From: Ornithobacterium rhinotracheale DSM 15997 | GTDB lineage: Bacteria > Bacteroidota > Bacteroidia > Flavobacteriales > Weeksellaceae | Assembly: GCF_000265465.1 (NCBI RefSeq) | Contig: NC_018016.1 | Span: 625,501 to 689,500 of the forward strand | Length of the DNA stretch: 64,000 nucleotides | Reading direction: 5' to 3' | Shown here: positions 43,655 through 52,113 of the stretch, piece after piece | Layout of the letters: each line of letters opens with the position of its first letter | Position numbering within the stretch: the first letter of the stretch is position 1 | Notes under the pieces: generated by a model | The model's database searches: none | What the model saw: the letters and a program-made list of their open reading frames with translations, nothing else | What the model was told of the DNA's origin: nothing | Position numbers and translations under genes: made by a program

Positions 43655-43773
43655 ATTATTCTTTATTTATGATTAATAAATTTGAGTGTAAAGGTACGGC
43701 ATTTCATTTTAAATTAAAATTAAAAACAGCGATAATCTTCATTGATTTTTCTCATCTTCAAATTCTTGTAGGA

Positions 43774-43805
43774 TTGAAATATTTTTATTTAAAGCCTTAC
43801 CTTTG
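43774..43805 (+). promoter_or_regulatory. Promoter of the MATE gene, predicts a leaderless mRNA
   Basis: TTG (43774-43776), 21-base spacer, TACCTTTG (43798-43805). The ATG at 43810 follows after 4 bases. This also decides the start codon against upstream in-frame ATGs. Confidence 0.7.
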
Positions 43806-43809
43806 CCCA

Positions 43810-45135
43810 ATGCCAGCGCAAAAAGTAAGTTTCAAAGAAATCAACCGATTAGCCTTTCCCGCCATCTTTGCAGGAATCATAGAACCACTTATTTCGCTCA
43901 CCGATACCGCCGTGGCAGGTCGGCTTCCTATGCACACCGCCGAAGCCTTGGGAGCCATTGGGCTTGTGGGGTCTTTCCTCTCGGCACTCACATGGATTTT
44001 TGTGCAAACTTCGAGTGCACTTTCGGCATTGGTATCACACGCCGTAGGGCAAAATCGCTTGAAACATTTAATTTCGCTCAATTCGCAAGTTTTTTGGATT
44101 AATCTAGGCATCACATTGCTACTTTCGGCGGGGAGTTTCCTTTTAGCCCCTTGGATTTTAAAACTTTATGGCGCCAAAGATTTATTACTCGAAATGGCAA
44201 TTCCCTATCTTAAAATCAGAGTTTGGGGTTTTCCGTTTACGCTTTTAACGCTTACTATTTTTGGCATATTCCGCGGGTTGCAAAACACCACTTGGGCAAT
44301 GCGCATAAGCCTAGTGGGCGGTCTCACCAACATTGGGCTGGATTTATTTTTTGTCTATGGGCTAAATGCCGGCGTGCGCGGGATCGCCTTTGCCAGTGTA
44401 ATTGCGCAAGGCTTAATGTTTATTTTAGCCTTCATTCAATTATGGCGAAAAACACCGTTTAAGACTTTGCAAGTGCGCAAAAGGCATCCGCTACTATTTC
44501 GCACACTTCGCATGAGTGTGGATTTGTTTTTACGCACATTTTCGCTAAATGTAGCTTTATTTTTAGCGTTCAGAATGGCGAGTTTGCTCGGGCATGGCGA
44601 GAACAACCAATATGTGGCAGCACATACATTACTGATTCAGGTTTGGCTTTTTTCTTCGTATTTTCTCGACGGCTATGCCAATGCAGGGCGTGCCATTGCA
44701 GGAAAATTATTTGGTGCCAAGGATTTAAAAAAACTGAATTTGCTCGTTTTTGATGTACTAAAAATTATGCTTTTCATAGGAATTTTGCTCGGCATCGCCT
44801 ACTATGTTTTGCAACGCCCCATTGCCGAAATGCTCACGCACGATGAGCTGGTGCAGCGAACTTTTTACACCGCATTCTTTTTGGTAGCACTTATGCAACC
44901 GATCAACTCCGTGGCTTTTATGATGGACGGCATTTACAAAGGCTTGGGCGAAACCCGTATTTTGCGCAATGTCTTTATGCTCGCAGTTTTAGTCGGATTT
45001 ATTCCGCCTTTAATTCTATTTTATTACTTAGGTTTTGGCTTAGTAGGAATTTGGCTTGCATTCTTAATTTGGATGATTTTCAGAGCAGGTGGTTTGAGCC
45101 TTCATTACTATAAGCATTATTGGAAACAGGCTTAA
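43810..45135 (+). CDS. MATE-family efflux transporter
   Basis: The 441-residue protein has about twelve transmembrane helices in two homologous halves. INRLAFPAIFAGIIEPLISLTDTA at the start and IFRGLQNTTWAM near 150 are typical for MATE/DinF-like proteins. It would export cationic compounds with Na+ or H+ exchange; the substrate is unknown. The frame extends upstream to 43669, but the start at 43810 is preferred: it begins the conserved MATE N-terminus, and a perfect promoter lies inside the extra sequence and ends 4 bases before it. Confidence 0.88.
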   Translation: MPAQKVSFKEINRLAFPAIFAGIIEPLISLTDTAVAGRLPMHTAEALGAIGLVGSFLSALTWIFVQTSSALSALVSHAVGQNRLKHLISLNSQVFWINLGITLLLSAGSFLLAPWILKLYGAKDLLLEMAIPYLKIRVWGFPFTLLTLTIFGIFRGLQNTTWAMRISLVGGLTNIGLDLFFVYGLNAGVRGIAFASVIAQGLMFILAFIQLWRKTPFKTLQVRKRHPLLFRTLRMSVDLFLRTFSLNVALFLAFRMASLLGHGENNQYVAAHTLLIQVWLFSSYFLDGYANAGRAIAGKLFGAKDLKKLNLLVFDVLKIMLFIGILLGIAYYVLQRPIAEMLTHDELVQRTFYTAFFLVALMQPINSVAFMMDGIYKGLGETRILRNVFMLAVLVGFIPPLILFYYLGFGLVGIWLAFLIWMIFRAGGLSLHYYKHYWKQA

Positions 45136-45149
45136 TTAATCCTAAATTT

Positions 45150-45180
45150 TTGATTTTTCAATTTTTAATCCGTAACTTTA
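45150..45180 (+). promoter_or_regulatory. Promoter of the crotonase-family pair
   Basis: TTG (45150-45152), 20-base spacer, TAACTTTA (45173-45180; 7 of 8 matches), 27 bases before the ATG. Confidence 0.5.
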
Positions 45181-45207
45181 AAGTCTAAATAACTTAATTT
45201 AGATTTT

Positions 45208-45960
45208 ATGGAAGCATATGTAAAAACCGAGATAAAAAACAAAATCGCTTATATTGAGTTTTTTCACCCAAAGAGCAATTCTTTTCCCACTTCACAACTT
45301 AACGAATTAGAAAAACATATTGAAGACGCAGGCAAAAACAACGATGCAAAACTCATCGTTTTGCAGAGTCGTGGCACAAGTGTATTCTGTGCAGGTGCTT
45401 CGTTTGAAGAATTGCTTAAAATCGATAATTTTGAACAAGGAAAAAAGTTTTTTTCGGGATTTGCGCGTGTAATTCTCGCCATGAAACAATGTCCTAAATT
45501 CATCATCGGAGCCATTCAGGGCAAAGTCGTGGGCGGAGGCGTAGGGCTTGCAGCGGCTTGCGATTACAACATTGCAACAGCCCAATCACAAGTGCGATTG
45601 AGCGAACTTTCCATCGGGATTGGTCCCTTTGTAGTGGAGCCTGCCGTGCGCAGAAAAATAGGACTGAATGCACTTTCGGAACTTACACTAAACCCAAAAG
45701 AATGGAAAAGTGCACTCTGGTGCAAGGAAAAAGGCTTGTATCATAAAGTTTATAATTCAAACGAAGAATTCGTAAACGGGTTGAACGAATTTACCGAACA
45801 ACTGAGCCAATACAGCCCTGAAGCTATGGCAGAAATCAAAAAAGTATTCTGGCAAAATACCGAAAACTGGGATACCGAACTTTTTGCCAAAGCAGCCATT
45901 AGCGGGCAATTGGTGCTCTCGGATTTCACGAAATCAACCCTTAGCAAATACAAAAAATAA
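45208..45960 (+). CDS. Enoyl-CoA hydratase/isomerase-family protein, copy 1
   Basis: The 250-residue crotonase-fold protein has the oxyanion-hole pieces CAGASFEELLK (near 70) and GKVVGGGVGLAAACDYNIA (near 107). The first catalytic Glu of classical hydratases is replaced by Gly (GGGVGLAAACD), while the second is kept (LSELSIGIGPF). This fits isomerase or another acyl-CoA reaction better than plain hydration. It is 6 bases upstream of a second crotonase gene, so the two form an operon, perhaps for branched-chain or aromatic acyl-CoA metabolism. Confidence 0.8.
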   Translation: MEAYVKTEIKNKIAYIEFFHPKSNSFPTSQLNELEKHIEDAGKNNDAKLIVLQSRGTSVFCAGASFEELLKIDNFEQGKKFFSGFARVILAMKQCPKFIIGAIQGKVVGGGVGLAAACDYNIATAQSQVRLSELSIGIGPFVVEPAVRRKIGLNALSELTLNPKEWKSALWCKEKGLYHKVYNSNEEFVNGLNEFTEQLSQYSPEAMAEIKKVFWQNTENWDTELFAKAAISGQLVLSDFTKSTLSKYKK

Positions 45961-45966
45961 TCGATC

Positions 45967-46737
45967 ATGGAACTTAAAAATTTAATCCTAGAAAGAGAAG
46001 GCAAAATCGCAATTGTTTATATCAATCGTCCGCATTTGCTCAATGCGCTAGACGCTGCTACTATTGAAGAATTTGGGCATTTGATCTACGATTTAGAAAA
46101 CGACGACAGTGTGCGTGCCATCATCATCACGGGCGAGGGCGACGAATCTTTTGCTTCTGGGGCAGATATTAAGGAGTTTAAAAGCTTTAACAAACCTAAA
46201 GGCGAAAACCTTTCTCGTCGCGGACAAGAAGTGCTTTTCAATCGATTGGCGCGTTTGAGCAAGCCCACCATTGCCGCCATTAATGGGCACGCCTTAGGTG
46301 GCAGATTTGATTTAGCACTAGCTTGCCATATCCGTATCGCATCGGAAAAAGCAAATATGGGCTTTCCAGAAGTGTCTTTGGGCTTAATTCCCGCCTACGG
46401 CGGAACGCAACGCCTACCGATTTTAATCGGAAAAGCAAGAGCTTTGGAATTTATCCTCACGGGCAAACAATTTCCTGTGCAAAAAGCCAAAGAATGGGGA
46501 TTGATTTATGATGTTGTTCCGCACGAAAAATTAATGGAAAGTGCCATTGAATTAGCTCAAACTTTCTGCAACAATTCGGCTACAGCTACGGCAGCAGCGA
46601 TTAAGGCAATCAACGCAGCATTTACGCCTTATGGGCAAGAAGCCGAAATTAAATTATTTGGAAGCCTTTTTGAAACCAAAGATTTTGAAGAAGGCACTTC
46701 CGCCTTTTTAGAAAAGAGAAAACCTAATTTTGAATAA
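45967..46737 (+). CDS. Enoyl-CoA hydratase/isomerase-family protein, copy 2
   Basis: The 256-residue protein matches enoyl-CoA hydratase: FASGADIKEF, then GHALGGRFDLALACHIRIAS and PEVSLGLIPAYGGTQRLP. The second Glu (PEVSLG) is present. The usual GGGCEL segment is here GGRFDL, so the first catalytic Glu is Asp and a glycine of the oxyanion loop is Arg. That is unusual and may reflect changed activity or a sequence error. It is cotranscribed with copy 1 and ends with a terminator. Confidence 0.85.
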   Translation: MELKNLILEREGKIAIVYINRPHLLNALDAATIEEFGHLIYDLENDDSVRAIIITGEGDESFASGADIKEFKSFNKPKGENLSRRGQEVLFNRLARLSKPTIAAINGHALGGRFDLALACHIRIASEKANMGFPEVSLGLIPAYGGTQRLPILIGKARALEFILTGKQFPVQKAKEWGLIYDVVPHEKLMESAIELAQTFCNNSATATAAAIKAINAAFTPYGQEAEIKLFGSLFETKDFEEGTSAFLEKRKPNFE

Positions 46738-46761
46738 ATTTTCGATTAGTTTTATTTGGGG

Positions 46762-46794
46762 AAAAGTCGTGTAAAATATTTACACGACTTTTTT
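46762..46794 (+). terminator. Terminator after the crotonase pair
   Basis: AAAAGTCGTGTAAA (46762-46775) pairs with TTTACACGACTTTT (46779-46792), with more T residues after it. Confidence 0.9.
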
Positions 46795-46867
46795 ATTACG
46801 CCTCCAGACCAAAGCTAAAACTTAAAAAATACTTATCTTTACCTTTTTTAAAACCAAAACACAGATT

Positions 46868-49663
46868 ATGTCTACACTTCAAGATAAAAGATTATTTTTA
46901 CTCGACGCTTATGCTTTAATTTTCAGAGGATACTATGCCTTTATTAAAAATCCAAGAATCAATTCCAAAGGGCTAAATACTTCTGCCATTATGGGATTTA
47001 TGAATTCGCTTTTGGAAGTGGTGAAAAAAGAAAAACCTACGCACCTTGCCGTAGTGTTTGATGTCGGGAAACAAAATACTTTAAGACATGAATATTTCCC
47101 TGACTATAAAGCTACGCGCGACGAAACACCCGAGGGAATTAAGGTTGCCGTGCCATACATTCAGGAGATTTTGCGTGCAATGAAAATCCCCGTGCTCTAC
47201 GCAGAGGGCTATGAGGCAGACGATGTAATTGGGACTTTGGCTAAAAAAGCGGAAAAAGATGGATTTACCACTTTTATGATGACGCCCGATAAGGATTTTG
47301 CCCAATTGGTGAGCGAGCATATCAAGATGTATAAACCTGCTTCGCGAGGCGGGGGCATTCAGATTTGGGGCGTGAAAGAAGTGCAAGAAAATTTTGGGGT
47401 AAAAGATCCCAAACAAATCATTGATTATCTAGGCATGATGGGCGACAGCGCCGACAACATTCCTGGAATCCCTGGCATTGGTCCCAAAACGGCACAAAAA
47501 TTCATTGAGAAATATGGATCAATGGAAGGACTTTATGAGCACATCAACGATCTGAAAGGGAAACAAAAAATAAATGTTGAAGAAAACAAGGAACAAGCCT
47601 TTTTGTCTAAAAAATTAGCCACCATCTTGACCGACGCCCCTGTGGAGTTTGATGAAGAATCTTTGATTGTGGAACAACCTGATTTTGAAAAAATTAAAGA
47701 AATCTTTACGGATTTAGAATTTAAACGACTTACCGAAAATTTATTCCGTGCGTATGGCTTAGATTCTCCTGCCGAGGCAGAAGCTACCGTCACTGCGCCT
47801 ACTCTTTTCGACCAATTGGAAGAAGAACCAAGCGAAGAAAATTCAGCGTTTAAAACCATCGAAAACCAAGAACATTTTTACCAATTGGTGGATACCACCA
47901 TGGGATTAAAGATTTTGGTGAGCAAACTTTTACAACAAAAACAAATCTGCCTAGATTGCGAAACCACAGGACTTAAAGCTCTTGAAGCAAATCTAGTGGG
48001 AATGGCGTTTAGCTACGAGGCTGGCAAAGGCTATTATGTAAGCTTTAATCAAGACGAAAAAGAAACACAAGAGAAGATTGAGCTTTTGCGCCCCGTACTG
48101 GAAAATCCTGAGATTTTAAAAATCGGTCAGAATTTAAAATATGACATCAAAGTCTTGTTTAAATACAACATTCAGCTGGCGGCTCCGCTCTACGATACCA
48201 TGGTGGCGCATTACCTCATCAATCCCGACATGCGACACAACATGGATATTCTCGCAGAAACTTATTTGAATTATAAGCCCGTGAGCATTGAATCGCTCAT
48301 CGGAAAAAAAGGGAAAAATCAAAAAAGTTTTGACCAAGTCCCATTGAACGAGCAAACGGAATATGCCGTAGAAGACACCGATGTAACTTTGCAACTCAAA
48401 GAAGTTTTTAAGCCTAAAATCGAAAAAATAAAGGCTGAAAAGTTATTTAACGAAGTAGAGATGCCACTGGTGAAAGTGCTTGCCGACATGGAAAAAGAGG
48501 GCATTGCACTAGATGTGCCTGCTTTGGCAGAAATTTCAAAGGAGCTAGATAGCGACATGACCGAGCTAGAGAAACAGATTTTTGAATACGCAGGCGAGGA
48601 ATTTAACCTAAATTCTCCGAAACAATTGGGCGAAATTCTTTTTGAAAAAATGGAATTGGTCAAAAAACCAAAAAAAACCAAAACAGGGCAATATTCTACC
48701 TCAGAAGATGTTTTGTCTAAACTTTCTGACAAGCACCCTATCATTGAGCAAATTTTGGAATACCGCCAATTGCAAAAATTAAAATCCACTTATGTAGACA
48801 GTTTGCCACAAGAAGTGAGCCCTATCACAGGGCGTGTGCATACCAGTTTTGCACAAACGGTGGCAGCTACGGGGCGTTTGGCGTCCAATAATCCAAATTT
48901 GCAGAATATCCCGATCCGCACGCCACGCGGGCAGGAAGTGCGCAAGGCTTTTATTGCTAAAGATGAGCAGCATGTGCTGATTGCAGCCGATTATTCTCAA
49001 ATTGAATTAAGACTGATTGCAGGACTGAGCCAAGACCCAACGATGATGGCGTCGTTTAACAATGGCGAAGATATTCACGCAGCAACGGCGTCTAAGGTGT
49101 TTGGCGTTCCGCTAAATGAAGTAACACGCGAACAACGAAGCCACGCCAAAACGGTGAATTTTGGGATTATTTATGGCGTTTCTGCCTTTGGGCTGAGCGA
49201 ACAAACGAGTCTTTCTCGTGGCGAATCCAAAGATTTGATTGATGCGTATTTTGAAACTTATCCGCAATTGCAAAAATACATTCAAGACCAAATTGCACTG
49301 GCAAGGAAACAAGGTTATGTAGAAACGATTTTGGGCAGACGCCGCTACTTGCGCGACATTAATTCTAATAATTATGTAGTGAAAAGCCACGCCGAGCGAA
49401 ACGCCGTGAACGCGCCCGTGCAAGGTAGTGCGGCAGACATCATTAAACTAGGGATGGTGAAAATTCATCAACGATTAAAAGAGGAGAATTTCCAAACCAA
49501 AATGCTCCTGCAAGTGCACGACGAATTGGTATTTGAAGCACCAAAATCAGAAGTGGAACAAGTTTCTGCCCTCATCAAAGACACCATGGAACACGCCATA
49601 GCATTCAATGTGCCACTCGTGGTAGAATGTGGCGTAGGCAAAAACTGGCTGGAGGCGCATTAA
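46868..49663 (+). CDS. polA: DNA polymerase I
   Basis: The 931-residue enzyme has all three domains. The 5'-3' exonuclease (about 1-300) shows LLDAYALIFRGYYA, GYEADDVIGTLAKKA and GMMGDSADNIPGIPGIGPKTA. The 3'-5' exonuclease (about 330-520) has CLDCETTGLKALE and the DMRHNMDILAE and YAVEDTDVTLQL motifs, so proofreading residues appear intact. The polymerase (about 540-931) has AADYSQIELRLIAGLSQDP, AKTVNFGIIYG and LQVHDELVFEAP. It acts in repair and Okazaki-fragment processing. The best upstream box is TATCTTTA (46834-46841). Its 3' end is partly duplicated downstream at 50340-50545. Confidence 0.96.
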   Translation: MSTLQDKRLFLLDAYALIFRGYYAFIKNPRINSKGLNTSAIMGFMNSLLEVVKKEKPTHLAVVFDVGKQNTLRHEYFPDYKATRDETPEGIKVAVPYIQEILRAMKIPVLYAEGYEADDVIGTLAKKAEKDGFTTFMMTPDKDFAQLVSEHIKMYKPASRGGGIQIWGVKEVQENFGVKDPKQIIDYLGMMGDSADNIPGIPGIGPKTAQKFIEKYGSMEGLYEHINDLKGKQKINVEENKEQAFLSKKLATILTDAPVEFDEESLIVEQPDFEKIKEIFTDLEFKRLTENLFRAYGLDSPAEAEATVTAPTLFDQLEEEPSEENSAFKTIENQEHFYQLVDTTMGLKILVSKLLQQKQICLDCETTGLKALEANLVGMAFSYEAGKGYYVSFNQDEKETQEKIELLRPVLENPEILKIGQNLKYDIKVLFKYNIQLAAPLYDTMVAHYLINPDMRHNMDILAETYLNYKPVSIESLIGKKGKNQKSFDQVPLNEQTEYAVEDTDVTLQLKEVFKPKIEKIKAEKLFNEVEMPLVKVLADMEKEGIALDVPALAEISKELDSDMTELEKQIFEYAGEEFNLNSPKQLGEILFEKMELVKKPKKTKTGQYSTSEDVLSKLSDKHPIIEQILEYRQLQKLKSTYVDSLPQEVSPITGRVHTSFAQTVAATGRLASNNPNLQNIPIRTPRGQEVRKAFIAKDEQHVLIAADYSQIELRLIAGLSQDPTMMASFNNGEDIHAATASKVFGVPLNEVTREQRSHAKTVNFGIIYGVSAFGLSEQTSLSRGESKDLIDAYFETYPQLQKYIQDQIALARKQGYVETILGRRRYLRDINSNNYVVKSHAERNAVNAPVQGSAADIIKLGMVKIHQRLKEENFQTKMLLQVHDELVFEAPKSEVEQVSALIKDTMEHAIAFNVPLVVECGVGKNWLEAH

Positions 49664-49677
49664 AATTTAACAATAAT

Positions 49678-49703
49678 AAAAGAGGCATTTAAGCCTCTTT
49701 TTT
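49678..49703. terminator. Hairpin shared by polA and the convergent gene
   Basis: AAAAGAGGC (49678-49686) pairs with GCCTCTTTT (49693-49701), then T residues on the plus strand. It overlaps the last codons of the gene at 49689-50162. Confidence 0.8.
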
Positions 49704-50162
49704 ATTCTTAATCATTTTATTTATAAAATAAGATGTTATAATAACAAATGTGATAAGCAAATTAATATAAATCTGACTAAATCCATTCAGTCGCTCACCA
49801 AAAACTAAATAGCTAAAGAAAATGTAACTGCAAAAAGCAACTCCAAAGATTAGAAAAAATGCTAACACATATTGTATACCGAGCGGTATATTTACAACCT
49901 TCACCTTTGATTCGTAATTTTTTGTTTTTTTTCTTTGAATCATTTTATTTACGAAATAAGGTGTTACAATAACAAATGCAATGAGCAAGTTTGCATAAAC
50001 TTGATTAAAACCGCTTAATTCTTCTTTAAATATCAAGTAGCTAAAAAAAACTGAACCACAAAAAGCCAACCCAAAAACCAGAAAGAACGCAGATATATAC
50101 TGCAAACCAAAAGGTAAGTTGGCAAAATCTGTATAACCTTTTACATCAATGTTATTTTTCAT
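49689..50162 (-). CDS. Hypothetical membrane protein with internal duplication
   Basis: The 157-residue protein consists of two similar halves of about 75 residues. Each has (L/I)P(F/L)G(L/I)QY, AFFL(V/I)FG(L/V)AFC and L(L/I)(A/T)FVI(V/I)T-YF(V/I)NKMI, giving two transmembrane helices per half and a Lys-rich end. I do not recognise the family. The gene is A/T-rich and lies between the intact polA and a broken copy of the polA 3' end, so it probably came in with the event that duplicated that segment. A long A/T-rich stretch precedes it. Confidence 0.7.
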   Translation of the reverse strand: MKNNIDVKGYTDFANLPFGLQYISAFFLVFGLAFCGSVFFSYLIFKEELSGFNQVYANLLIAFVIVTPYFVNKMIQRKKTKNYESKVKVVNIPLGIQYVLAFFLIFGVAFCSYIFFSYLVFGERLNGFSQIYINLLITFVIITSYFINKMIKNKKEA

Positions 50163-50339
50163 ATTCTTTTTTTTAATGTTTCACCCTCTGAATATAAGAT
50201 AAAACACAAAAATAAAAACAAAATTAACAAAACAAAACCATTAATTAATATTTTATAACTAAAATAGTAAAACTAAAAATAAATTTTAACGAATTAAATT
50301 CAATAAAAAGTAAAGAAATAAATTATCGTTTCTATAATC

Positions 50340-50545
50340 ATTTGATTGATGCATATTTTGAGATTTATCCGCAATTGCAAAAATAGAACAGGCAAGTGCA
50401 CGACGAATTGGTATTTGAAGCACCAAAATCAGAGGTAGAACAAGTTTCTGCCCTCATCAAAGACACCATGGAACACGCCATAGCATTCAATGTGCCACTC
50501 GTGGTGGAATGTGGCGTAGGCAAAAACTGGCTGGAGGCGCATTAG
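50340..50545 (+). pseudogene. polA: Remnant of the polA 3' end, internally deleted
   Basis: Bases 50340-50385 match polA 49233-49278 with three visible changes. Bases 50392-50545 match 49510-49663 up to and including the stop (TAG instead of TAA) with only a few changes. The intervening polA bases (49279-49509, 231 bases) are missing, with a stop codon (TAG) and a few unrelated bases at the junction. It cannot encode a working protein. The low divergence of the last part means a recent duplication. Confidence 0.95.
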
Positions 50546-50567
50546 TTTTAAAGCCCTCATTCACAGC

Positions 50568-50598
50568 TTGTATTTATATAAAAACTTTAGTACATTTG
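50568..50598 (+). promoter_or_regulatory. Promoter of the gene at 50639
   Basis: TTG (50568-50570), 20-base spacer, TACATTTG (50591-50598), 40 bases before the ATG. Confidence 0.65.
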
Positions 50599-50638
50599 TT
50601 AATACCAAAAAAATAATATAAATCCTAAAGAAACATTT

Positions 50639-51136
50639 ATGAGTAAAAATGATTTAATCAGTGTAGAATTTTCCACCGAAGATTTAAAGAAAATTGACGA
50701 TGCACTCAAAACCATTGGCGAGGTTTTGAAAGGCAAAACCCGAAACCTTACGCCCGAAGAACGCAAACAATTTGGGCGCATTGCCGAGCAAAATAAACTT
50801 TTTGTAGAGAAATCTAAAAGCCTTATGGAGCAGTTTCCGCAGTATATACCCGTGTTTATGGACAAGGCGGAGTTTGACAAAGATTTTGCCGCACGCAAAG
50901 CCATAGAAAACCGCCTGCAACTGCTTGATAGCTTGACCGAGCAACTCTCAGACACTAAAATCTTGCTCGATAACGACAACTACACCGCAGCACTCACATT
51001 CTACCGAAACATTCGCTACCTAAGCAAAGAAGATGTGCCAGGCACCACGAGCATTGCCAAAGATTTAGGGCAATTTTTCCCTCGTTCACGCAAAAAAAAC
51101 ACTACTGAAACAGAAAATACAGCTAGCGAAAGCTAA
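50639..51136 (+). CDS. Hypothetical helical protein
   Basis: The 165-residue soluble protein is mostly predicted helix, with LKGKTRNLTPEERKQFGRIA near 30-49, a stretch DTKILLDNDNYTAALTFYRN near 106 and DLGQFFPRSRKK near the end. I recall similar uncharacterised proteins in Bacteroidota but no function. There are no transmembrane segments or signal peptide. It has its own promoter and ends in front of a 21-bp periodic repeat that leads into the lipoprotein gene downstream. Confidence 0.75.
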   Translation: MSKNDLISVEFSTEDLKKIDDALKTIGEVLKGKTRNLTPEERKQFGRIAEQNKLFVEKSKSLMEQFPQYIPVFMDKAEFDKDFAARKAIENRLQLLDSLTEQLSDTKILLDNDNYTAALTFYRNIRYLSKEDVPGTTSIAKDLGQFFPRSRKKNTTETENTASES

Positions 51137-51154
51137 TTTTTGCCCGTTGAACTC

Positions 51155-51343
51155 AAGTTTTTAAGTAAGGAAGAGAAGTTTTTAATTAAATCAGAGAAAA
51201 TTTTAGGCTCAAAAGCCAAATTTTTCGATTGAACGCCTAAAAATTTCGATAGTTCAGCCAAATTTTTCGATATTAAGGCTAAAAATTTCGATACCATGAG
51301 CAAAAACTTCTCTTCTTTAATGAAATTTATTAATAACTCAATT
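51155..51343. repeat. Nine degenerate 21-bp repeats
   Basis: Units start every 21 bases from 51155 to 51323. Each begins with A/T-rich aaa(a/t)(a/t)tt, and the middle units share TTTCGAT (51223, 51244, 51265, 51286) and end in gcc, cct or gct. The period equals seven codons. The plus frame reads heptads such as KFLSKEE, KILGSKA and KNFDSSA with one stop codon inside; the minus frame is open for 88 codons (SKNLAEL, SKFLGVQ). Whether it is or was coding is unclear. Confidence 0.85.
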
Positions 51344-51352
51344 AAAAATAAT

Positions 51353-52069
51353 ATGAAAAGATTTATTTTTTTACTTATTTTATTTATTTCTTGCACCAAT
51401 AATAAGCAAGGAACAGAAACTCGTACAGAACAATTGGAGGGCGAGAAATACGAAGAAGTTCTAGATGCCGAGCAAGGAGATGCCGACGCTCAACATAATT
51501 TAAGCGAGATGAACGACAACGAAGAAGGCACAGAACAAGATAGACAAAAAGCCTTCGAGTGGGTTCAAAAAATTGCCGAACAAGGAGATGCCAGCGCTCA
51601 ATTTAATTTAGGCGTAATGTACATAAAAGGAGATGGCACACAACAAGATTACCAAAAAGCTAAAGAGTGGCTTCAAAAAGCCGCTGAACAAGGAGATGCC
51701 GATGCACAATATAACTTAGGATTAATGTACAACAAAGGGACAGGCACACAACAAGATTACGAAAAAGCTATTGAGTGGTATCAAAAAGCGGCCGAGCAAG
51801 GACATGCCAAAGCGCAATTTAATTTAGGCTATATGTACGACAACGGAGAGGGCGTAAAACAAGATTACCACAAAGCCTTTGAGTGGTATCAAAAAGCTGC
51901 CGAGCAAGGATTTGCCAAAGCGCAATATAATTTAGGCTCAATGTACTACAACGGAAAGGGCGTAAGACAAGATTACCAAAAAGCCAAAGAGTATTTTGGT
52001 AAGGCTTGCGACAATGGGCTTCAGCTAGGCTGCGATAAATTCAAAGAATTAAAAGAGAAGGGGTATTAA
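51353..52069 (+). CDS. Sel1-repeat lipoprotein
   Basis: The 238-residue protein starts MKRFIFLLILFISC (lipobox, Cys 14). It then has five to six Sel1-type TPR-like repeats of 36 residues (WYQKAAEQG, A-AQ(F/Y)NLG-MY--G-G--QDY-KA). The first copy (about 45-75) is degenerate. Such repeats mediate protein-protein contacts. The frame is open 19 codons upstream (MSKNFSSL), but the ATG at 51353 is preferred as it starts the lipoprotein signal; the upstream codons belong to the 21-bp repeats. The function is unknown. A terminator follows. Confidence 0.82.
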   Translation: MKRFIFLLILFISCTNNKQGTETRTEQLEGEKYEEVLDAEQGDADAQHNLSEMNDNEEGTEQDRQKAFEWVQKIAEQGDASAQFNLGVMYIKGDGTQQDYQKAKEWLQKAAEQGDADAQYNLGLMYNKGTGTQQDYEKAIEWYQKAAEQGHAKAQFNLGYMYDNGEGVKQDYHKAFEWYQKAAEQGFAKAQYNLGSMYYNGKGVRQDYQKAKEYFGKACDNGLQLGCDKFKELKEKGY

Positions 52070-52074
52070 AACAG

Positions 52075-52109
52075 AAAAATCCTGAGTTTAGAACACTCAG
52101 GATTTTTTA
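52075..52109. terminator. Terminator between the Sel1 gene and recJ
   Basis: AAATCCTGAGT (52077-52087) pairs with ACTCAGGATTT (52096-52106), followed by T residues; convergent genes lie on both sides. Confidence 0.88.
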
Positions 52110-52113
52110 ATTT

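Larger units (their letters stand above)
50163..50638. other. Intergenic region with polA remnant
   Basis: The first part (50163-50339) is very A/T-rich and shows nothing. A fragment of the polA 3' end follows at 50340-50545, and a good promoter for the next gene at 50568-50598. Confidence 0.8.

Noticed and set aside
50340-50545. Independent small gene
   Set aside because: It is a deleted copy of the polA 3' end with an in-frame stop at the junction.
51133-51399. 88-codon minus-strand ORF with SKNLA-type heptads
   Set aside because: Opposite a lipoprotein start and made of the 21-bp repeats; no promoter or start context. Kept as a repeat and a finding only.
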